Below, one piece after another: positions 36,065 through 45,814 of a stretch of DNA of 64,000 nucleotides; position 1 is the stretch's first letter; each line of letters begins with the position of its first letter. The stretch covers positions 1 through 64,000 of the forward strand of contig CAVVVS010000055.1 of NCBI GenBank assembly GCA_963751355.1, given 5' to 3'. A model generated the notes under the pieces. The model saw only the letters and a program-made list of their open reading frames with translations, was not told the DNA's origin and did not search any database. A program made the position numbers and the translations under genes. This DNA is from CAVVVS01 sp963751355 (GTDB lineage Bacteria > Bacteroidota > Ignavibacteria > Ignavibacteriales > Ignavibacteriaceae).

Positions 36065-37147
36065 ATGCAAATCGGTATCGTGGGTTTACCGTTTTCAGGT
36101 AAATCAACCCTTTTCCAAACAATAACAAAAACACATCTTGACCAATCCCAACTGGTAAAAGCCGAAGCTCATCACGCTGTAATAAAAGTCCCCGATACAA
36201 GATTGGACAAATTGAATGAAATATTTAATCCGAAGAAACAAACAAATGCAGCAATAGAATTTGTAGATGTAATAGGATTACAGAAAGGCGAAACCGGGTC
36301 CACACAATTTACTTCAAATTTTTTATCAAACGTGAAAACGAATGATGCTTTAATTCAAGTAGTAAGATTATTTGAAAACGAGATAGTGCCCCACCCGGAA
36401 GGTAATATTGATATGATGAGAGATATAATTTCATTCGAAACCGAGTTTATCTTATCTGATTTATCTATTGTTGAAAAGCGTATTAATAATTTGCACAAAC
36501 AAATTCTAAAAATTCATGATGATTTCCTTAAACGTGAACTTGCCGTATTGGAAAAATGCAACGAAATTCTACAAGCAGAAAAAGCGTTAAGAAGCGCTGA
36601 CTTTTCTCAGGATGAATTGCATATTTTAAAAACATATCAATTACTTTCGATTAAACCAATGCTCATTGTTCTTAATCTGGACGAGAATCAGATCGGGGAG
36701 TCTGACAAATTTCTTGATCAATTAGTAAAGACAAAAGTAGATAAAAATACCAAAGCGATGGCATTGTGCAGTCAATTAGAATTAGAAATGTCCGAACTAA
36801 GTGATTCGGATGCAGATACATTTATGGAAGAATTCGGAATAAAGGAATCTGCACTAAATGGAATTATCCGTGAAGCTTATGGTTTACTCGGTCTTCAGTC
36901 ATTCTTTACCGTCGGTGAAGATGAATGCAGGGCATGGACAATCAAAAAAGGTATGAATGCACAGGAAGCCGCAGGAGAAATTCACACAGACTTTTTTAAC
37001 AAATTTATTCGTGCCGAAGTAGTTCACTATTATGATTTTATTGAACACGGTTCGTTTGCACAGGCTAAAGAACACGGTGCCTGGCGGCTTGAGGGGAAAG
37101 AATATATTGTGCAGGACGGAGACATCCTCTCAATAAGACATGGTTAA
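36065..37147 (+). CDS. ychF: Redox-regulated ATPase YchF (Obg-related)
   Basis: A translation-associated ATPase of the Obg-related class. The P-loop GLPFSGKS lies at residues 7-14 and switch-type residues in EFVDVIGLQKGE. The usual central coiled-coil part and a C-terminal TGS domain (ECRAWTIKKGMNAQEAAGEI through YIVQDGDILSI) follow. The frame is open from 35954, but the ATG at 36065 is chosen: GGGGAGG lies 4 bases before it and the N-terminus MQIGIVGLP matches the family. The resulting 360 residues equal the normal length. Confidence 0.94.
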   Translation: MQIGIVGLPFSGKSTLFQTITKTHLDQSQLVKAEAHHAVIKVPDTRLDKLNEIFNPKKQTNAAIEFVDVIGLQKGETGSTQFTSNFLSNVKTNDALIQVVRLFENEIVPHPEGNIDMMRDIISFETEFILSDLSIVEKRINNLHKQILKIHDDFLKRELAVLEKCNEILQAEKALRSADFSQDELHILKTYQLLSIKPMLIVLNLDENQIGESDKFLDQLVKTKVDKNTKAMALCSQLELEMSELSDSDADTFMEEFGIKESALNGIIREAYGLLGLQSFFTVGEDECRAWTIKKGMNAQEAAGEIHTDFFNKFIRAEVVHYYDFIEHGSFAQAKEHGAWRLEGKEYIVQDGDILSIRHG

Positions 37148-37194
37148 TTGATTGTAAATTAATGAGTGCCAATTTAGAATAATCGAGTGTTATT

Positions 37195-39375
37195 TCATTT
37201 TACACTTAATTCGGAAGATGTTGAAGTTTCTTTTCCGTTTATCTTATCTGTAATTTTCAAAGTCATTTCATACTCGCCGCTCTTTAAACCGCTTATATCG
37301 AATGCAAGGTAATTTGAAACATTTTTTTTGGTGCCGTTGTAATTGTTCATGATAGAAATTTTATAATCATCACTGCTCCCGAACAAACCGGTGAAAAAAT
37401 CCCAGATACTTTTTGAAGTGTCTCGAGGATGTACATTAAAACTTACGGAATAGTTAGTTTGTCCGTTTTTATCGTAGGTTAAATTATAAATTTCATAGTA
37501 GGTATATACATTTTCAGTATTGTCAAATTTCAAAGTTGGATTTGAAAGTATTGTAATATCTTTCCGATTCCTTCCATCGGCATTGTTAATCGGAGTTATC
37601 TTGAAGGCTTGTTCGAGACTGCTGCACGATAAACTGTCATTAAAATTTGAGAGATTATAACCAAAATAAACTCCGAATAATTTATTCTTGTTTGGCTCAT
37701 GTATATCCATTGATATTATATATTTACGCCTTTTTAGTACAAATTTATTTTCTTGAATAAATAGCCCCTTATAAATTCGCTTATCGGAATTCGTAAATTT
37801 ATAATCGGAATCTTTTTTCATCACCAGGTTCATTGTGCTGTCAAAGATTGAAATATCAACTTTCAATGAGATACTGTCCTTCTCACCCACTCCCGTTTCC
37901 AGTTCATCCAGAGGTACGGCGAATGCAAGAGATAATAAATTAGAGTTTTCGTCTTCTTTAAATTGGTTTAGAGTCATGTCGGCAATAAGCGGCTTAAATT
38001 CTTTAGGCCATTTGAAAGCATCTGTAACCAATCCCGCTTCGGCAGTTCTGGCTCCTTCAGCCATTAAAGTACTATAGGTGGATATCTGCGAAGGATCTAC
38101 ATAGTGATATCTGGAGTCCCACATCTGAAGATCATCTAAAACCTGGGGAATTAATATCATCGGTACAAGTGTCCAATATCCGGGAGGCGCATGCATATCT
38201 TCCATAAAATAAAAAACCATCCGCGGATGAGTACTGCTTTTTTCATAAAGCCAAGACATATTCGAGGATTGATTCTCCGAGACGACGGTCACAATATCAT
38301 CCGGTTCACCGAAACGTATATATATAAGTCCGCGGTCGTTAAATTTTTTATTTAAACGATACCAGGGCGGATGGTCTATCACTTCCAGCTTATTTGCGTC
38401 ATAAATTTTAAACCTGAAACCATCGTATCGAAAATTCTTTTCCGCATAAATTAACCTTTTGTAATGTTCAATCAAGCGCATATTATACGGCAGGGAAGGA
38501 AGAGGATTCTTTTCAAGCCAGAATATTCTCATAGATTTTTTCAAATCACCCAAGGATATCGGTGAATAAAGTATTTTATACTCCCTTTTATTCAGAATAA
38601 ATTCAAAATCTTTTAACAATAATTGTGCATCCGTAAGAGTGGAAACAGCATCAACTGCCTTCCAGTAAGTTTTTTCCGCTTTTTCATATTTAGTTTCCTG
38701 TACATATAACCTGACCAGTGATAAATAAACCGGAATTAAAGACATCTGTGCATGCCCGGTAATAATTGTATTAAAAATTGATTCAGCTTTTGATAGTGAA
38801 TCCGTTCGCCGGTAAAATTCTCCTAAAAAATATTTATCGTAATCAGAATTTCTGGATCTTAAAAAGTTTTCCGCTTCATCATTATTTTCATTCACCAGCA
38901 TTATATCATATAGATGGAAGATCCCTGTTGATGCACTGTTAAGATTTCTGTTTATTCCTAGTTGATGCTCAGCAAGTTCGGCGGCTTCGAAATAATTTCG
39001 CCGGTAAAACTGTAAAACAGCCAACTGATAAAAAGTATCTCTATAGGATGAATCTATGCTGATTATCTTTTTAAAATGTTTTTCCGCACTATTCAATCTT
39101 ATCATACGCTCTATTGGATTTCTACTGATACCGGTTTCTCTCTGTCCGATTCCATAATAATAATTAGCAATAAGATTATCCGGCTCGTAATCCAGCAAAT
39201 CTCCGAAAGTATCGATAGCTTCACCCCAATCTTTATTATCAATTTCTATTTTACCTTTTGCAACGATGGAATCAATTTTTGTTTTGGATAATTTCTGTTG
39301 GGTATAAATAGAAGGAGCAAACAAAATTAGAATAAAACAAAGTATACAAAATAAATTTTTATATTCGGATTGCAT
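37195..39375 (-). CDS. GWxTD-domain protein with TPR-like repeats, secreted
   Basis: A large exported protein of 726 residues. From the ATG at 39375 it has a signal peptide (MQSEYKNLFCILCFILILFA, then PSIYTQQ). A purine-rich AAAAGGGAA precedes this start; an upstream in-frame ATG at 39426 would spoil the signal. Residues about 30-280 look like tetratricopeptide repeats. The middle holds RLNKKFNDRGLIYIRFGEPD, the hallmark of the GWxTD domain found in Bacteroidota, Ignavibacteria and Acidobacteria. The C-terminal 250 residues are beta-rich. Function is unknown; a cell-envelope role is inferred. Confidence 0.82.
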   Translation of the reverse strand: MQSEYKNLFCILCFILILFAPSIYTQQKLSKTKIDSIVAKGKIEIDNKDWGEAIDTFGDLLDYEPDNLIANYYYGIGQRETGISRNPIERMIRLNSAEKHFKKIISIDSSYRDTFYQLAVLQFYRRNYFEAAELAEHQLGINRNLNSASTGIFHLYDIMLVNENNDEAENFLRSRNSDYDKYFLGEFYRRTDSLSKAESIFNTIITGHAQMSLIPVYLSLVRLYVQETKYEKAEKTYWKAVDAVSTLTDAQLLLKDFEFILNKREYKILYSPISLGDLKKSMRIFWLEKNPLPSLPYNMRLIEHYKRLIYAEKNFRYDGFRFKIYDANKLEVIDHPPWYRLNKKFNDRGLIYIRFGEPDDIVTVVSENQSSNMSWLYEKSSTHPRMVFYFMEDMHAPPGYWTLVPMILIPQVLDDLQMWDSRYHYVDPSQISTYSTLMAEGARTAEAGLVTDAFKWPKEFKPLIADMTLNQFKEDENSNLLSLAFAVPLDELETGVGEKDSISLKVDISIFDSTMNLVMKKDSDYKFTNSDKRIYKGLFIQENKFVLKRRKYIISMDIHEPNKNKLFGVYFGYNLSNFNDSLSCSSLEQAFKITPINNADGRNRKDITILSNPTLKFDNTENVYTYYEIYNLTYDKNGQTNYSVSFNVHPRDTSKSIWDFFTGLFGSSDDYKISIMNNYNGTKKNVSNYLAFDISGLKSGEYEMTLKITDKINGKETSTSSELSVK

Positions 39376-39829
39376 GTATTCCCTTTTAGGATTTTTTCTG
39401 CAGATAACTATTGATAATCTTAGCAATTAACCAGTTACATTGTGAGAGCAATTTGCACTCTATGAGATACTTTTATCTCTCAAATAAAACTTAAATAAAA
39501 AAATATTATTTTAGAACATAATTTCGAATAAATTATGCTCATCCATTAACAAAATTAATTATCATATTTCATCTTTATATTACAATAAATTTAGTTTATT
39601 TTTAAGACCGATAGTTTTTTCCGGATTGAAAGATACACGATTCTAAATAAATTGCATAAAAATCAACATACACAGAAAGACCTGCCGGAAAGAAATTCTC
39701 TTTCCTTTTTTTGCGTTCTAAAAAATTAATGTCAATTTATTATTACATAGAAATAAAAATATCAATTCAACCGGCTGAACGAAAATCTGCCGGAATTATC
39801 CAATTAATAAGTAATAAACCGGAGGAAAA
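39376..39829. other. Divergent intergenic region
   Basis: A gap of 454 bases lies between two divergent exported-protein genes. It is AT-rich and should contain both promoters. The only clear structured element is an intrinsic terminator at 39687-39712. CCGGAGG at 39819-39825 serves as ribosome-binding site for the plus-strand peptidase gene. No open frame worth calling was seen. Confidence 0.5.
39687..39712 (+). terminator. Intrinsic terminator without an upstream gene
   Basis: GGAAAGA (39687-39693) and TCTTTCC (39699-39705) form a perfect 7-pair stem with a 5-base loop. Seven T follow directly (39706-39712). It is oriented for plus-strand transcription, but no plus-strand gene lies upstream. 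It could end a small RNA or attenuate the leader of the peptidase gene at 39830. Confidence 0.6.
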
Positions 39830-40966
39830 ATGAGATTTAGAACTCTCTTTTATTCAATTATTTTATTCATATTTTTCATTAGTTCAGGCTACTCCCAGAA
39901 TACTGAAAAGAAAAATGAAAAAGAAGCCAGGCACAATTTTACGATGATTTATCATATTGGTGCAACATCGGTTAAAAACCAGGGGATGACTGGCACATGC
40001 TGGGATTTTGCAACTCAATCATTCTTGGAAAGTGAATTATTGAGAATGGGTAAAGGGGTATATAATCTTTCCGAAATGTTTGACGTTAGAGAGACATACC
40101 CGTTGAAAGCGGAAAGATATGTAAGATATCACGGCAAATCACAGTTTGGCCCGGGAGGACAGGCCCATGATGTTTTAAAAGTCTTCGATACATACGGAGC
40201 AGTTCCGCATAGTGTGTACCCCGGCATGGAACCGGGAGATTCCGTGTATAACAATTCCGAATTGGATGCGGTTCTTGGTTCTGTTTTAAAAACAATCGTT
40301 GGAAGACGAAAAATTTCGCAGCATTATAAGCAAATAGTTAAATCAATTTGTGATATTTATCTGGGAAAAGCTCCGCAGAAATTTGAATACGAAGGAAAGG
40401 AATACACCCCCTTAACATGGGCAAAAAGTCTGGGAATAAATACCAAAGATTATGTGGAAATAACTTCGTATACACATCATCCCTTCTATTCAAAATTTAT
40501 TCTCGAAGTACCGGATAACTGGGAAGATGGGGAATACTATAATGTACCGCTAAACGATTTAATCACTATTATGAACAATGCTCTTAAGAACGGTTATACA
40601 ATTGCCTGGGACGGTGATGTCGGGAGAGACAATTTTTACAGAAAAGTTGATTATGCAGTAGTTCCAGTTAACGGCGATACTTCAAAAACCGGACCTGAAA
40701 AAGAAAAAAACGTTACACAGCAGATGAGACAAAAAGCTTATGATGATTACACAACTACCGATGATCATTTAATGCACATAGTTGGAATGGCTAAAGATCA
40801 GGCAGGAACGATATTTTATTACACTAAAAATTCATGGGGTACAAAGGATAAAAAATATAAAGGTTATTGGTATATGTCGGAACCTTTTGTAAAATTACGG
40901 ACGATTGCAATTTTGGTACATAAAGATGCAATTCCCAAAGACATAAGAGAAAAATTAGGTTTATAG
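39830..40966 (+). CDS. C1-family (bleomycin-hydrolase/aminopeptidase C type) cysteine peptidase, exported
   Basis: A 378-residue papain-like peptidase with a signal peptide (about 1-22, ending SGYSQ). The catalytic set is visible: Gln51 and Cys57 in VKNQGMTGTCWDFATQSFLE, His316 in HLMHIVGMAKD and Asn334 in YTKNSWGTKDKKYKGYWYMS. The insertions and the C-terminus suggest the C1B group rather than plain papain. Unusually, Asp replaces the common Ala after Cys-Trp. A strong ribosome-binding site and a perfect terminator right after the stop make it a single-gene unit, probably a periplasmic or secreted peptidase. Confidence 0.92.
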   Translation: MRFRTLFYSIILFIFFISSGYSQNTEKKNEKEARHNFTMIYHIGATSVKNQGMTGTCWDFATQSFLESELLRMGKGVYNLSEMFDVRETYPLKAERYVRYHGKSQFGPGGQAHDVLKVFDTYGAVPHSVYPGMEPGDSVYNNSELDAVLGSVLKTIVGRRKISQHYKQIVKSICDIYLGKAPQKFEYEGKEYTPLTWAKSLGINTKDYVEITSYTHHPFYSKFILEVPDNWEDGEYYNVPLNDLITIMNNALKNGYTIAWDGDVGRDNFYRKVDYAVVPVNGDTSKTGPEKEKNVTQQMRQKAYDDYTTTDDHLMHIVGMAKDQAGTIFYYTKNSWGTKDKKYKGYWYMSEPFVKLRTIAILVHKDAIPKDIREKLGL

Positions 40967-40982
40967 ATACTTAATGTATTGG

Positions 40983-41014
40983 GGTATAAAGATATGTGAA
41001 ATTATCTTTATACC
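40983..41014 (+). terminator. Rho-independent-like terminator
   Basis: GGTATAAAGATA (40983-40994) pairs perfectly over 12 bases with TATCTTTATACC (41003-41014). The loop has 8 bases and TTAATATTATTTG follows. It lies 16 bases after the peptidase stop codon. The stem is long but AT-rich. Confidence 0.65.
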
Positions 41015-41444
41015 TTAATATTATTTGATAAACGGGATTTAAACTGTAACTATCCCAGTTTAAGCATCTTTTTTCTTTAACCTGCTCAATAAATCCGGAA
41101 TTTTATAGGTTCGTTAAATTTTGTGATAATATCCAGCATAATGATTCGGTAGTGGAAGATATCGAATCTACGACATCCGAAGGAATTTCGTCTTCAATCA
41201 TCTTCAAATATCCAGCATATAGTTTTATAGCCATAAAGCATTTATTATTTCACTAATAAGATTTTCCGCTACTTCCACTAAAAATAAAAATCTTCCAAAA
41301 ATAATTTTTAAATTGTATAAACTTTTTATTATTATTAACAAGATAAATACTATTTATTATACTATAGAATTTAATTAATACGAATCCCGCAGCTTGAGAT
41401 AAAGGCCTTCAAATATTACGAATACTTACATAAGAGGAAACGCC
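41015..41444. other. Intergenic region before the sugar ABC operon
   Basis: About 430 AT-rich bases. On the minus strand a 43-codon open frame (41103-41234, starting MAIKLYAGYLKMIEDEIPSD) reads like protein. It has no start signal or relatives I recognise and may be a gene remnant. The promoter of the ABC importer should lie in 41330-41430. AAGAGGAAA just before 41445 is the ribosome-binding site. Nothing else was seen. Confidence 0.35.
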
Positions 41445-42386
41445 ATGAAAAAATTTGTTATTTTGCCATTTATTATGATAGCGCTAACATTTTTACTATC
41501 ATCGTGCGGTAAAAGTAAGAAAAACGACTCTGCTCCTAAATATGTGATAGGCTTTTCACAATGTAACAGTGCCGAACCCTGGCGTGAGGCAATGAACAAA
41601 CAAATGGAAGCCGAAGCCGCAAAACATCCTGAAATAAAATTACTTATCTCGGATGCACAGCAGGATAATGCAAAACAGGTTGCTGATGTTGAAAATTTTA
41701 TAGTACGTGAAGTAGATCTTTTAATGATTTCCCCTAACGAAGCAAAACCACTTACTGCAGTAGTCGAGAAAGCTTACGAAAAAGGAATCCCGGTTATTGT
41801 AATTGATCGTAAGATCCTTTCAAATAAATACACTTGTTTTATTGGTGCAAATAATGAGTTGATCGGCAAAGAAGCCGGTAAATTTGCTGCTAAACTTCTG
41901 CACGGTAAAGGCAAGGTTGTTGAAATCTGGGGATTAAAAGGATCTACCCCTGCAATTGAAAGACACGAAGGTTTTATGGAGGGCATAAAAGATTTTCCAC
42001 AAATAAAAATTATTTATTCGCAGGACGGTGCCTGGCTTCGCGAAAAAGGCAGATCGATTATGGAGAACGCATTACAGCGATTTGAACACATCGATTTGGT
42101 ATATGGGCAAAATGACCCTATGGCAATGGGCGCTTATCTGGCGGCGAAAAATGTTGGCAGGGCAAAAAATATGTATTTCATAGGAATAGACGGATTACCA
42201 GGAGCAGAAGGCGGAATACAATCAGTTGCAAACGGAGAATTGAATGCAACTTTTATTTATCCAACCGGTGGTAAAATTGCAATTCAGACAGCAGTAAAAA
42301 TCTTGAATGGTGAAAAAGTACCAAAGGATATTACCCTCCAAACGGTTGCTATAACTCCGGATAATGCTAAAGAATATTTGAATTAA
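41445..42386 (+). CDS. Sugar ABC transporter substrate-binding lipoprotein (RbsB-like)
   Basis: A periplasmic binding protein of the LacI/RbsB-like fold, 313 residues. The lipoprotein signal MKKFVILPFIMIALTFLLSS is followed by the lipobox Cys21 (LLSSC). The mature part starts KYVIGFSQCNSAEPWREAMN and contains VDLLMISPNEAKPLTAVVEK. Further family motifs are ILSNKYTCFIGANNELIGKE and LVYGQNDPMAMGAYLAAKNV. The late segment NGELNATFIYPTGGKIAI is also family-typical. It resembles binders of monosaccharides such as ribose or galactofuranose; the ligand is not certain. It is the first gene of a three-gene importer operon. Confidence 0.93.
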   Translation: MKKFVILPFIMIALTFLLSSCGKSKKNDSAPKYVIGFSQCNSAEPWREAMNKQMEAEAAKHPEIKLLISDAQQDNAKQVADVENFIVREVDLLMISPNEAKPLTAVVEKAYEKGIPVIVIDRKILSNKYTCFIGANNELIGKEAGKFAAKLLHGKGKVVEIWGLKGSTPAIERHEGFMEGIKDFPQIKIIYSQDGAWLREKGRSIMENALQRFEHIDLVYGQNDPMAMGAYLAAKNVGRAKNMYFIGIDGLPGAEGGIQSVANGELNATFIYPTGGKIAIQTAVKILNGEKVPKDITLQTVAITPDNAKEYLN

Positions 42387-42407
42387 CTGATCAATTATTT
42401 TACTAAC

Positions 42408-43901
42408 ATGCTCAAACTTTCAACTATTACAAAATCTTTTTCCGGTGTTGAAGTGCTCCATAACGTATCGATTGAATTCGATGAAGGATGTGTCACCGCA
42501 CTAGTGGGTGAAAACGGTGCCGGTAAATCTACTTTGATGAAAATACTCAGTGGCGTTCATACTGATTATAAAGGTGACATATTATCAAACGGCAGCAAGT
42601 TATATTTTAAAAATCCCAGGGAAGCCGAGCAGGCAGGTATTTCAATTATCCACCAGGAGCTTAGTTGTATTCCTGATCTCACTGTTGCGGAAAATATATT
42701 CATAGGTAAAGAACCGGTAAGAAAATTTGGATTTGTAAATTTTTCCAAATTATTTAAAGATGCCGAATCGATTTTAAAGGGATTTGATTTCCCCTACCCT
42801 TCCAATATTAAAGTTAAAAATATAAGCGTGGGATGGCAGCAAATTGTTGAGATTGCTCATGCTTTTACTAGTGATGCGAAAATATTCATTCTTGATGAAC
42901 CTACCTCCGCATTGACCGAGAGCGAAATTAAAATTTTGTTTCATAAAATTCGCCTCCTCAAGCAGAATGGAAAAATTATTATTTTTATTTCCCACCGGCT
43001 CGAAGAAATCTATGAAATAGCCGATGATATTATTGTTTTACGGGACGGACAATTTATTGGGAAATATTCTTCAAAGGAAATCGCGCGAACTGATCTAATA
43101 AATAAAATGGTCGGGAAAAAGTTATCCGGAATAAAATCGGTTGAAAGATCTGAGCATACTGATACGATACTCAAATTGCAAAACTTGAGTGTATTTGATA
43201 AAAAGAAATCCTACCTTTCAAATATTAGTTTTGAACTAATGAAGGGTGAAATACTGGGATTAGCAGGTTTAATGGGTTCAGGTAAAACCGAATTACTTAA
43301 ATTTCTTTTCGGCGAATTTAAAGCCAAGCATGGAGGGAAAATTTACTGGAAAGATAACGTTTATTTCCCCAAATCTGCAACGTACTCATTAGCAAACAAA
43401 ATATTTTATCTCTCAAAAGACAGAAAATCCGAAGGAATTTTTTCAGGGCTCGACATTATAAGAAATAGCAGTATCTCGGTTCTGTCAAATTATTCTTCGG
43501 CGGGATTTTTACATGAAAGACAGGAATCATCCGCAGTTGCAAAACAAACAACATCCCTGAACGTAAGACTCAAATCGCTATTTCAACCAATTAAAACATT
43601 AAGCGGCGGGAATCAACAGAAAGTTTTACTTGGTAGAGGATTGATGCTTGAACCGGAACTTTTGCTTTTAGATGAACCGACTAGAGGAATAGACGTTGGA
43701 GCCAAAGAGGAGATTTACAATTTAATTACCGGACTGAGTAAAAAAGGTATATCTTTTTTAATCAGTTCTTCGGAGATACCGGAACTATTAAGAATCTGTG
43801 ACCGCATTTTGGTACTTTTTAACGGTAAGCCGACAGCATTACTTAATTCGCAGGATACAAACGCTAAAGAAATTTTACATTACGCTTTTAGTGAAGGTTA
43901 A
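42408..43901 (+). CDS. Sugar ABC transporter ATP-binding protein (RbsA/XylG-like, two nucleotide-binding domains)
   Basis: The energising subunit, 497 residues with two ABC domains. The first has Walker A GENGAGKST at 34-42, a signature degenerated to NISVGWQQIVEIA and Walker B IFILDEPTSAL. The second has GLMGSGKTELLKFLFGE, an intact signature LSGGNQQKVLLGRGL and Walker B LLLLDEPTRGIDVG. The asymmetry (Glu in place of Ser/Thr in the second P-loop) is standard for the carbohydrate CUT2 class. It starts 21 bases after the binding-protein gene. Confidence 0.95.
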   Translation: MLKLSTITKSFSGVEVLHNVSIEFDEGCVTALVGENGAGKSTLMKILSGVHTDYKGDILSNGSKLYFKNPREAEQAGISIIHQELSCIPDLTVAENIFIGKEPVRKFGFVNFSKLFKDAESILKGFDFPYPSNIKVKNISVGWQQIVEIAHAFTSDAKIFILDEPTSALTESEIKILFHKIRLLKQNGKIIIFISHRLEEIYEIADDIIVLRDGQFIGKYSSKEIARTDLINKMVGKKLSGIKSVERSEHTDTILKLQNLSVFDKKKSYLSNISFELMKGEILGLAGLMGSGKTELLKFLFGEFKAKHGGKIYWKDNVYFPKSATYSLANKIFYLSKDRKSEGIFSGLDIIRNSSISVLSNYSSAGFLHERQESSAVAKQTTSLNVRLKSLFQPIKTLSGGNQQKVLLGRGLMLEPELLLLDEPTRGIDVGAKEEIYNLITGLSKKGISFLISSSEIPELLRICDRILVLFNGKPTALLNSQDTNAKEILHYAFSEG

Positions 43902-43903
43902 GA

Positions 43904-44917
43904 ATGAATAAGAAAAATAAATTAAAATTATCGGACCGTGAATGGTTAAAACCTGCTTTCGGAGTTCTCATAATTTTTATAATGTGCGTAATATTTTCTC
44001 CGGTTAGTACCAAGGGAAGTCTGATTTTTTTGAAATTTGAAAACCTAACCAACATATTGCGACAGGTTTCTGAGAACGGAATTATTTCTATTGGAATGAC
44101 TTTCGTAATTATTGCCGGTGGAATTGATCTTTCCGTCGGTTCCGTGCTTGCATTAAGCGCAACCATTACCGCATTTGGTTTGATGGATTGGCAGCTCGGT
44201 TTTGTTCTCACCGTATTCATAGCTTTGGCAGTTAGCAGCGCAGCCGGTTTCATTAATGGTGCAATTACATCGTGGGGGAAAATACAATCTTTCATAGTTA
44301 CCCTTGCAATGATGACTGCCGCCAGAGGATTTGCTCTTTTCATCGCAAATAATAACTCTCGAAACATAGGATTTGGTCCCGGTGCTGCTCCCGATATTTT
44401 TAAAATTTTTACAACCAGTTATTTCGGTATCCCTTTCCCGGTGTTTATTTTTTTAGCGGTAACAATCATTTTTCTGATTATACTCAGGAAAACGCAATTA
44501 GGCAGATACGTTTATGCAATAGGAAGTAACGAGGAAGCAGCCGTTCTTGCAGGACTAAAAGTAAAATGGATTAGGACGTATACTTTTATTTTTGCAGGGC
44601 TGCTCTCAGGTTTAGCAGGAATTATTCATACCGGGCAATTACTGCAAGGCAACCCAAATGACGGAGTCGGGTTCGAACTAGATGCAATTGCGGCTGTAGT
44701 AATTGGTGGAACAAATCTCATGGGAGGTAAAGGTACAATTGAAGGTACATTTGCAGGCGTACTGATTATTGGTCTGCTTAGCAACATATTAGGATTACAT
44801 GGTATTCAGAAGGATTTTCAATTGATGTTGAAAGGCGCCATTATTGTTGCAGCGGTATTTATCCAGGGCAGCGGGATTCAATTTAATATTTCTAGTTTTT
44901 TGAAAAAGAGGAAATAG
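43904..44917 (+). CDS. Sugar ABC transporter permease (RbsC-like)
   Basis: The membrane subunit of the CUT2-class importer, 337 residues with about 8-10 helices. Family signatures are FVIIAGGIDLSVGSVLALSA, FINGAITSWGKIQSFIVTLA and RYVYAIGSNEEAAVLAGLKV, where the EAA-like loop contacts the ATPase. The late glycine-rich VVIGGTNLMGGKGTIEGTF follows. It begins 2 bases after the ATPase stop, so the operon is complete: binder, ATPase, permease. No sugar kinase or regulator accompanies it. Confidence 0.95.
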   Translation: MNKKNKLKLSDREWLKPAFGVLIIFIMCVIFSPVSTKGSLIFLKFENLTNILRQVSENGIISIGMTFVIIAGGIDLSVGSVLALSATITAFGLMDWQLGFVLTVFIALAVSSAAGFINGAITSWGKIQSFIVTLAMMTAARGFALFIANNNSRNIGFGPGAAPDIFKIFTTSYFGIPFPVFIFLAVTIIFLIILRKTQLGRYVYAIGSNEEAAVLAGLKVKWIRTYTFIFAGLLSGLAGIIHTGQLLQGNPNDGVGFELDAIAAVVIGGTNLMGGKGTIEGTFAGVLIIGLLSNILGLHGIQKDFQLMLKGAIIVAAVFIQGSGIQFNISSFLKKRK

Positions 44918-45023
44918 TAGTCTGACATTCCACCCGAATGAAATTCTTTGTCTTTTTAAAAACATATGATCTATTTTTCAAAGATCGTTCATTTTTACTA
45001 CTCAAAAGCTTATCTGTATTATC

Positions 45024-45057
45024 TTGATATTCAATATATTTTTATTGATATTCAATA
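45024..45057. promoter_or_regulatory. Two identical operator-like sites phased at 21 bp
   Basis: The 13-mer TTGATATTCAATA occurs at 45024-45036 and again at 45045-45057. Each contains the inverted pair TTGA-TAT-TCAA. The repeat distance is 21 bases, two helical turns, and the -35 box begins another 21 bases on, at 45066. This is the arrangement expected for cooperative binding of a small dimeric regulator, most simply the Cro/C1 protein encoded two genes downstream. Confidence 0.55.
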
Positions 45058-45065
45058 AATTTTCC

Positions 45066-45094
45066 TTGACAAACGGGTTTTCTATAAGTATATT
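45066..45094 (+). promoter_or_regulatory. Sigma70-like promoter of the DUF2975-XRE pair
   Basis: TTGACA (45066-45071) and TATATT (45089-45094) are separated by exactly 17 bases, close to the sigma70 consensus. The initiating base should be near 45100. TAAGGAG at 45111-45117 lies 6 bases before the ATG at 45124. Confidence 0.7.
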
Positions 45095-45123
45095 TCGATT
45101 AGAAATTTATTAAGGAGTTTGAC

Positions 45124-45807
45124 ATGGAAAAATTTTCATTTCACGTTTTCAAAAGAAAAAATGATTTCAAAGGCTGGAGTTTTTACTTCGACCGGCACCC
45201 TGTAATGACTTCTTTTTATTCACTAATCACTTTCGGTTTTGGTACTCTGGTGGCAGTCAGTATTTTAGAAATCTTTTTGTTTATATTCGAAAGCATTGTC
45301 GGAACCAATATTTCACCTCCTTTTCCTTTACCCGTTCCTTTGGATCCTAAAACATTAGGAATTGTGCAAAATCATAAAGCTTTTATCGAATCAATTACTT
45401 CTTTAGTTACCTTTTTTAAGGTCCCCAATATAATAGCAATTTTTATGCATTGTTATTTTTTAATATTATTGATTTCAGTGACTTCATTTATTTATTTCTT
45501 CAGAAAAATTATTTTTAGCGCACTCGAAGATAATCCGTTCGATAAACAGAATGTAAATCGGTTAAGAATTGTAGGTTTAATTTTAATCATAACTCCATTA
45601 ATTTTGCACTTTTTATACGCTATGAACATTTCGTTAATTATTAGTAACCATCTGTTAAATACTAAAATCAGGCCCGGTGTTTTTAGTCTTAATTCGAATA
45701 TGTTTGCCGAATATTTATCATTTATTTTCGGTGCTTTTACTCTACTATTAGCGGCAGTATTTAAACTCGGAATAAAACTGCGTGAAGAACAAGAATTAAC
45801 AATTTGA
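45124..45807 (+). CDS. DUF2975 membrane protein
   Basis: A 227-residue inner-membrane protein with about four helices (around 30-60, 105-130, 145-170, 195-215). The loop ALEDNPFDKQNVNRLRIVGL between helices two and three is the DUF2975 hallmark (N-P-F-x-x-x-N-x-x-R-L). Members are commonly paired with a YozG-like Cro/C1 regulator, as here: the next gene starts 7 bases on. The function is unknown; such pairs are thought to sense membrane or growth state. A strong promoter and clean ribosome-binding site precede it. Confidence 0.85.
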   Translation: MEKFSFHVFKRKNDFKGWSFYFDRHPVMTSFYSLITFGFGTLVAVSILEIFLFIFESIVGTNISPPFPLPVPLDPKTLGIVQNHKAFIESITSLVTFFKVPNIIAIFMHCYFLILLISVTSFIYFFRKIIFSALEDNPFDKQNVNRLRIVGLILIITPLILHFLYAMNISLIISNHLLNTKIRPGVFSLNSNMFAEYLSFIFGAFTLLLAAVFKLGIKLREEQELTI

Positions 45808-45814
45808 AATTATC

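Noticed and set aside
39376..39426. Longer N-terminus for the GWxTD protein
   Set aside because: It would place 17 charged residues before the signal peptide; the ATG at 39375 gives a normal signal sequence.
41103..41234. 43-codon minus-strand frame before the ABC operon
   Set aside because: Protein-like but without start signal or recognisable family; listed only in the gap note.
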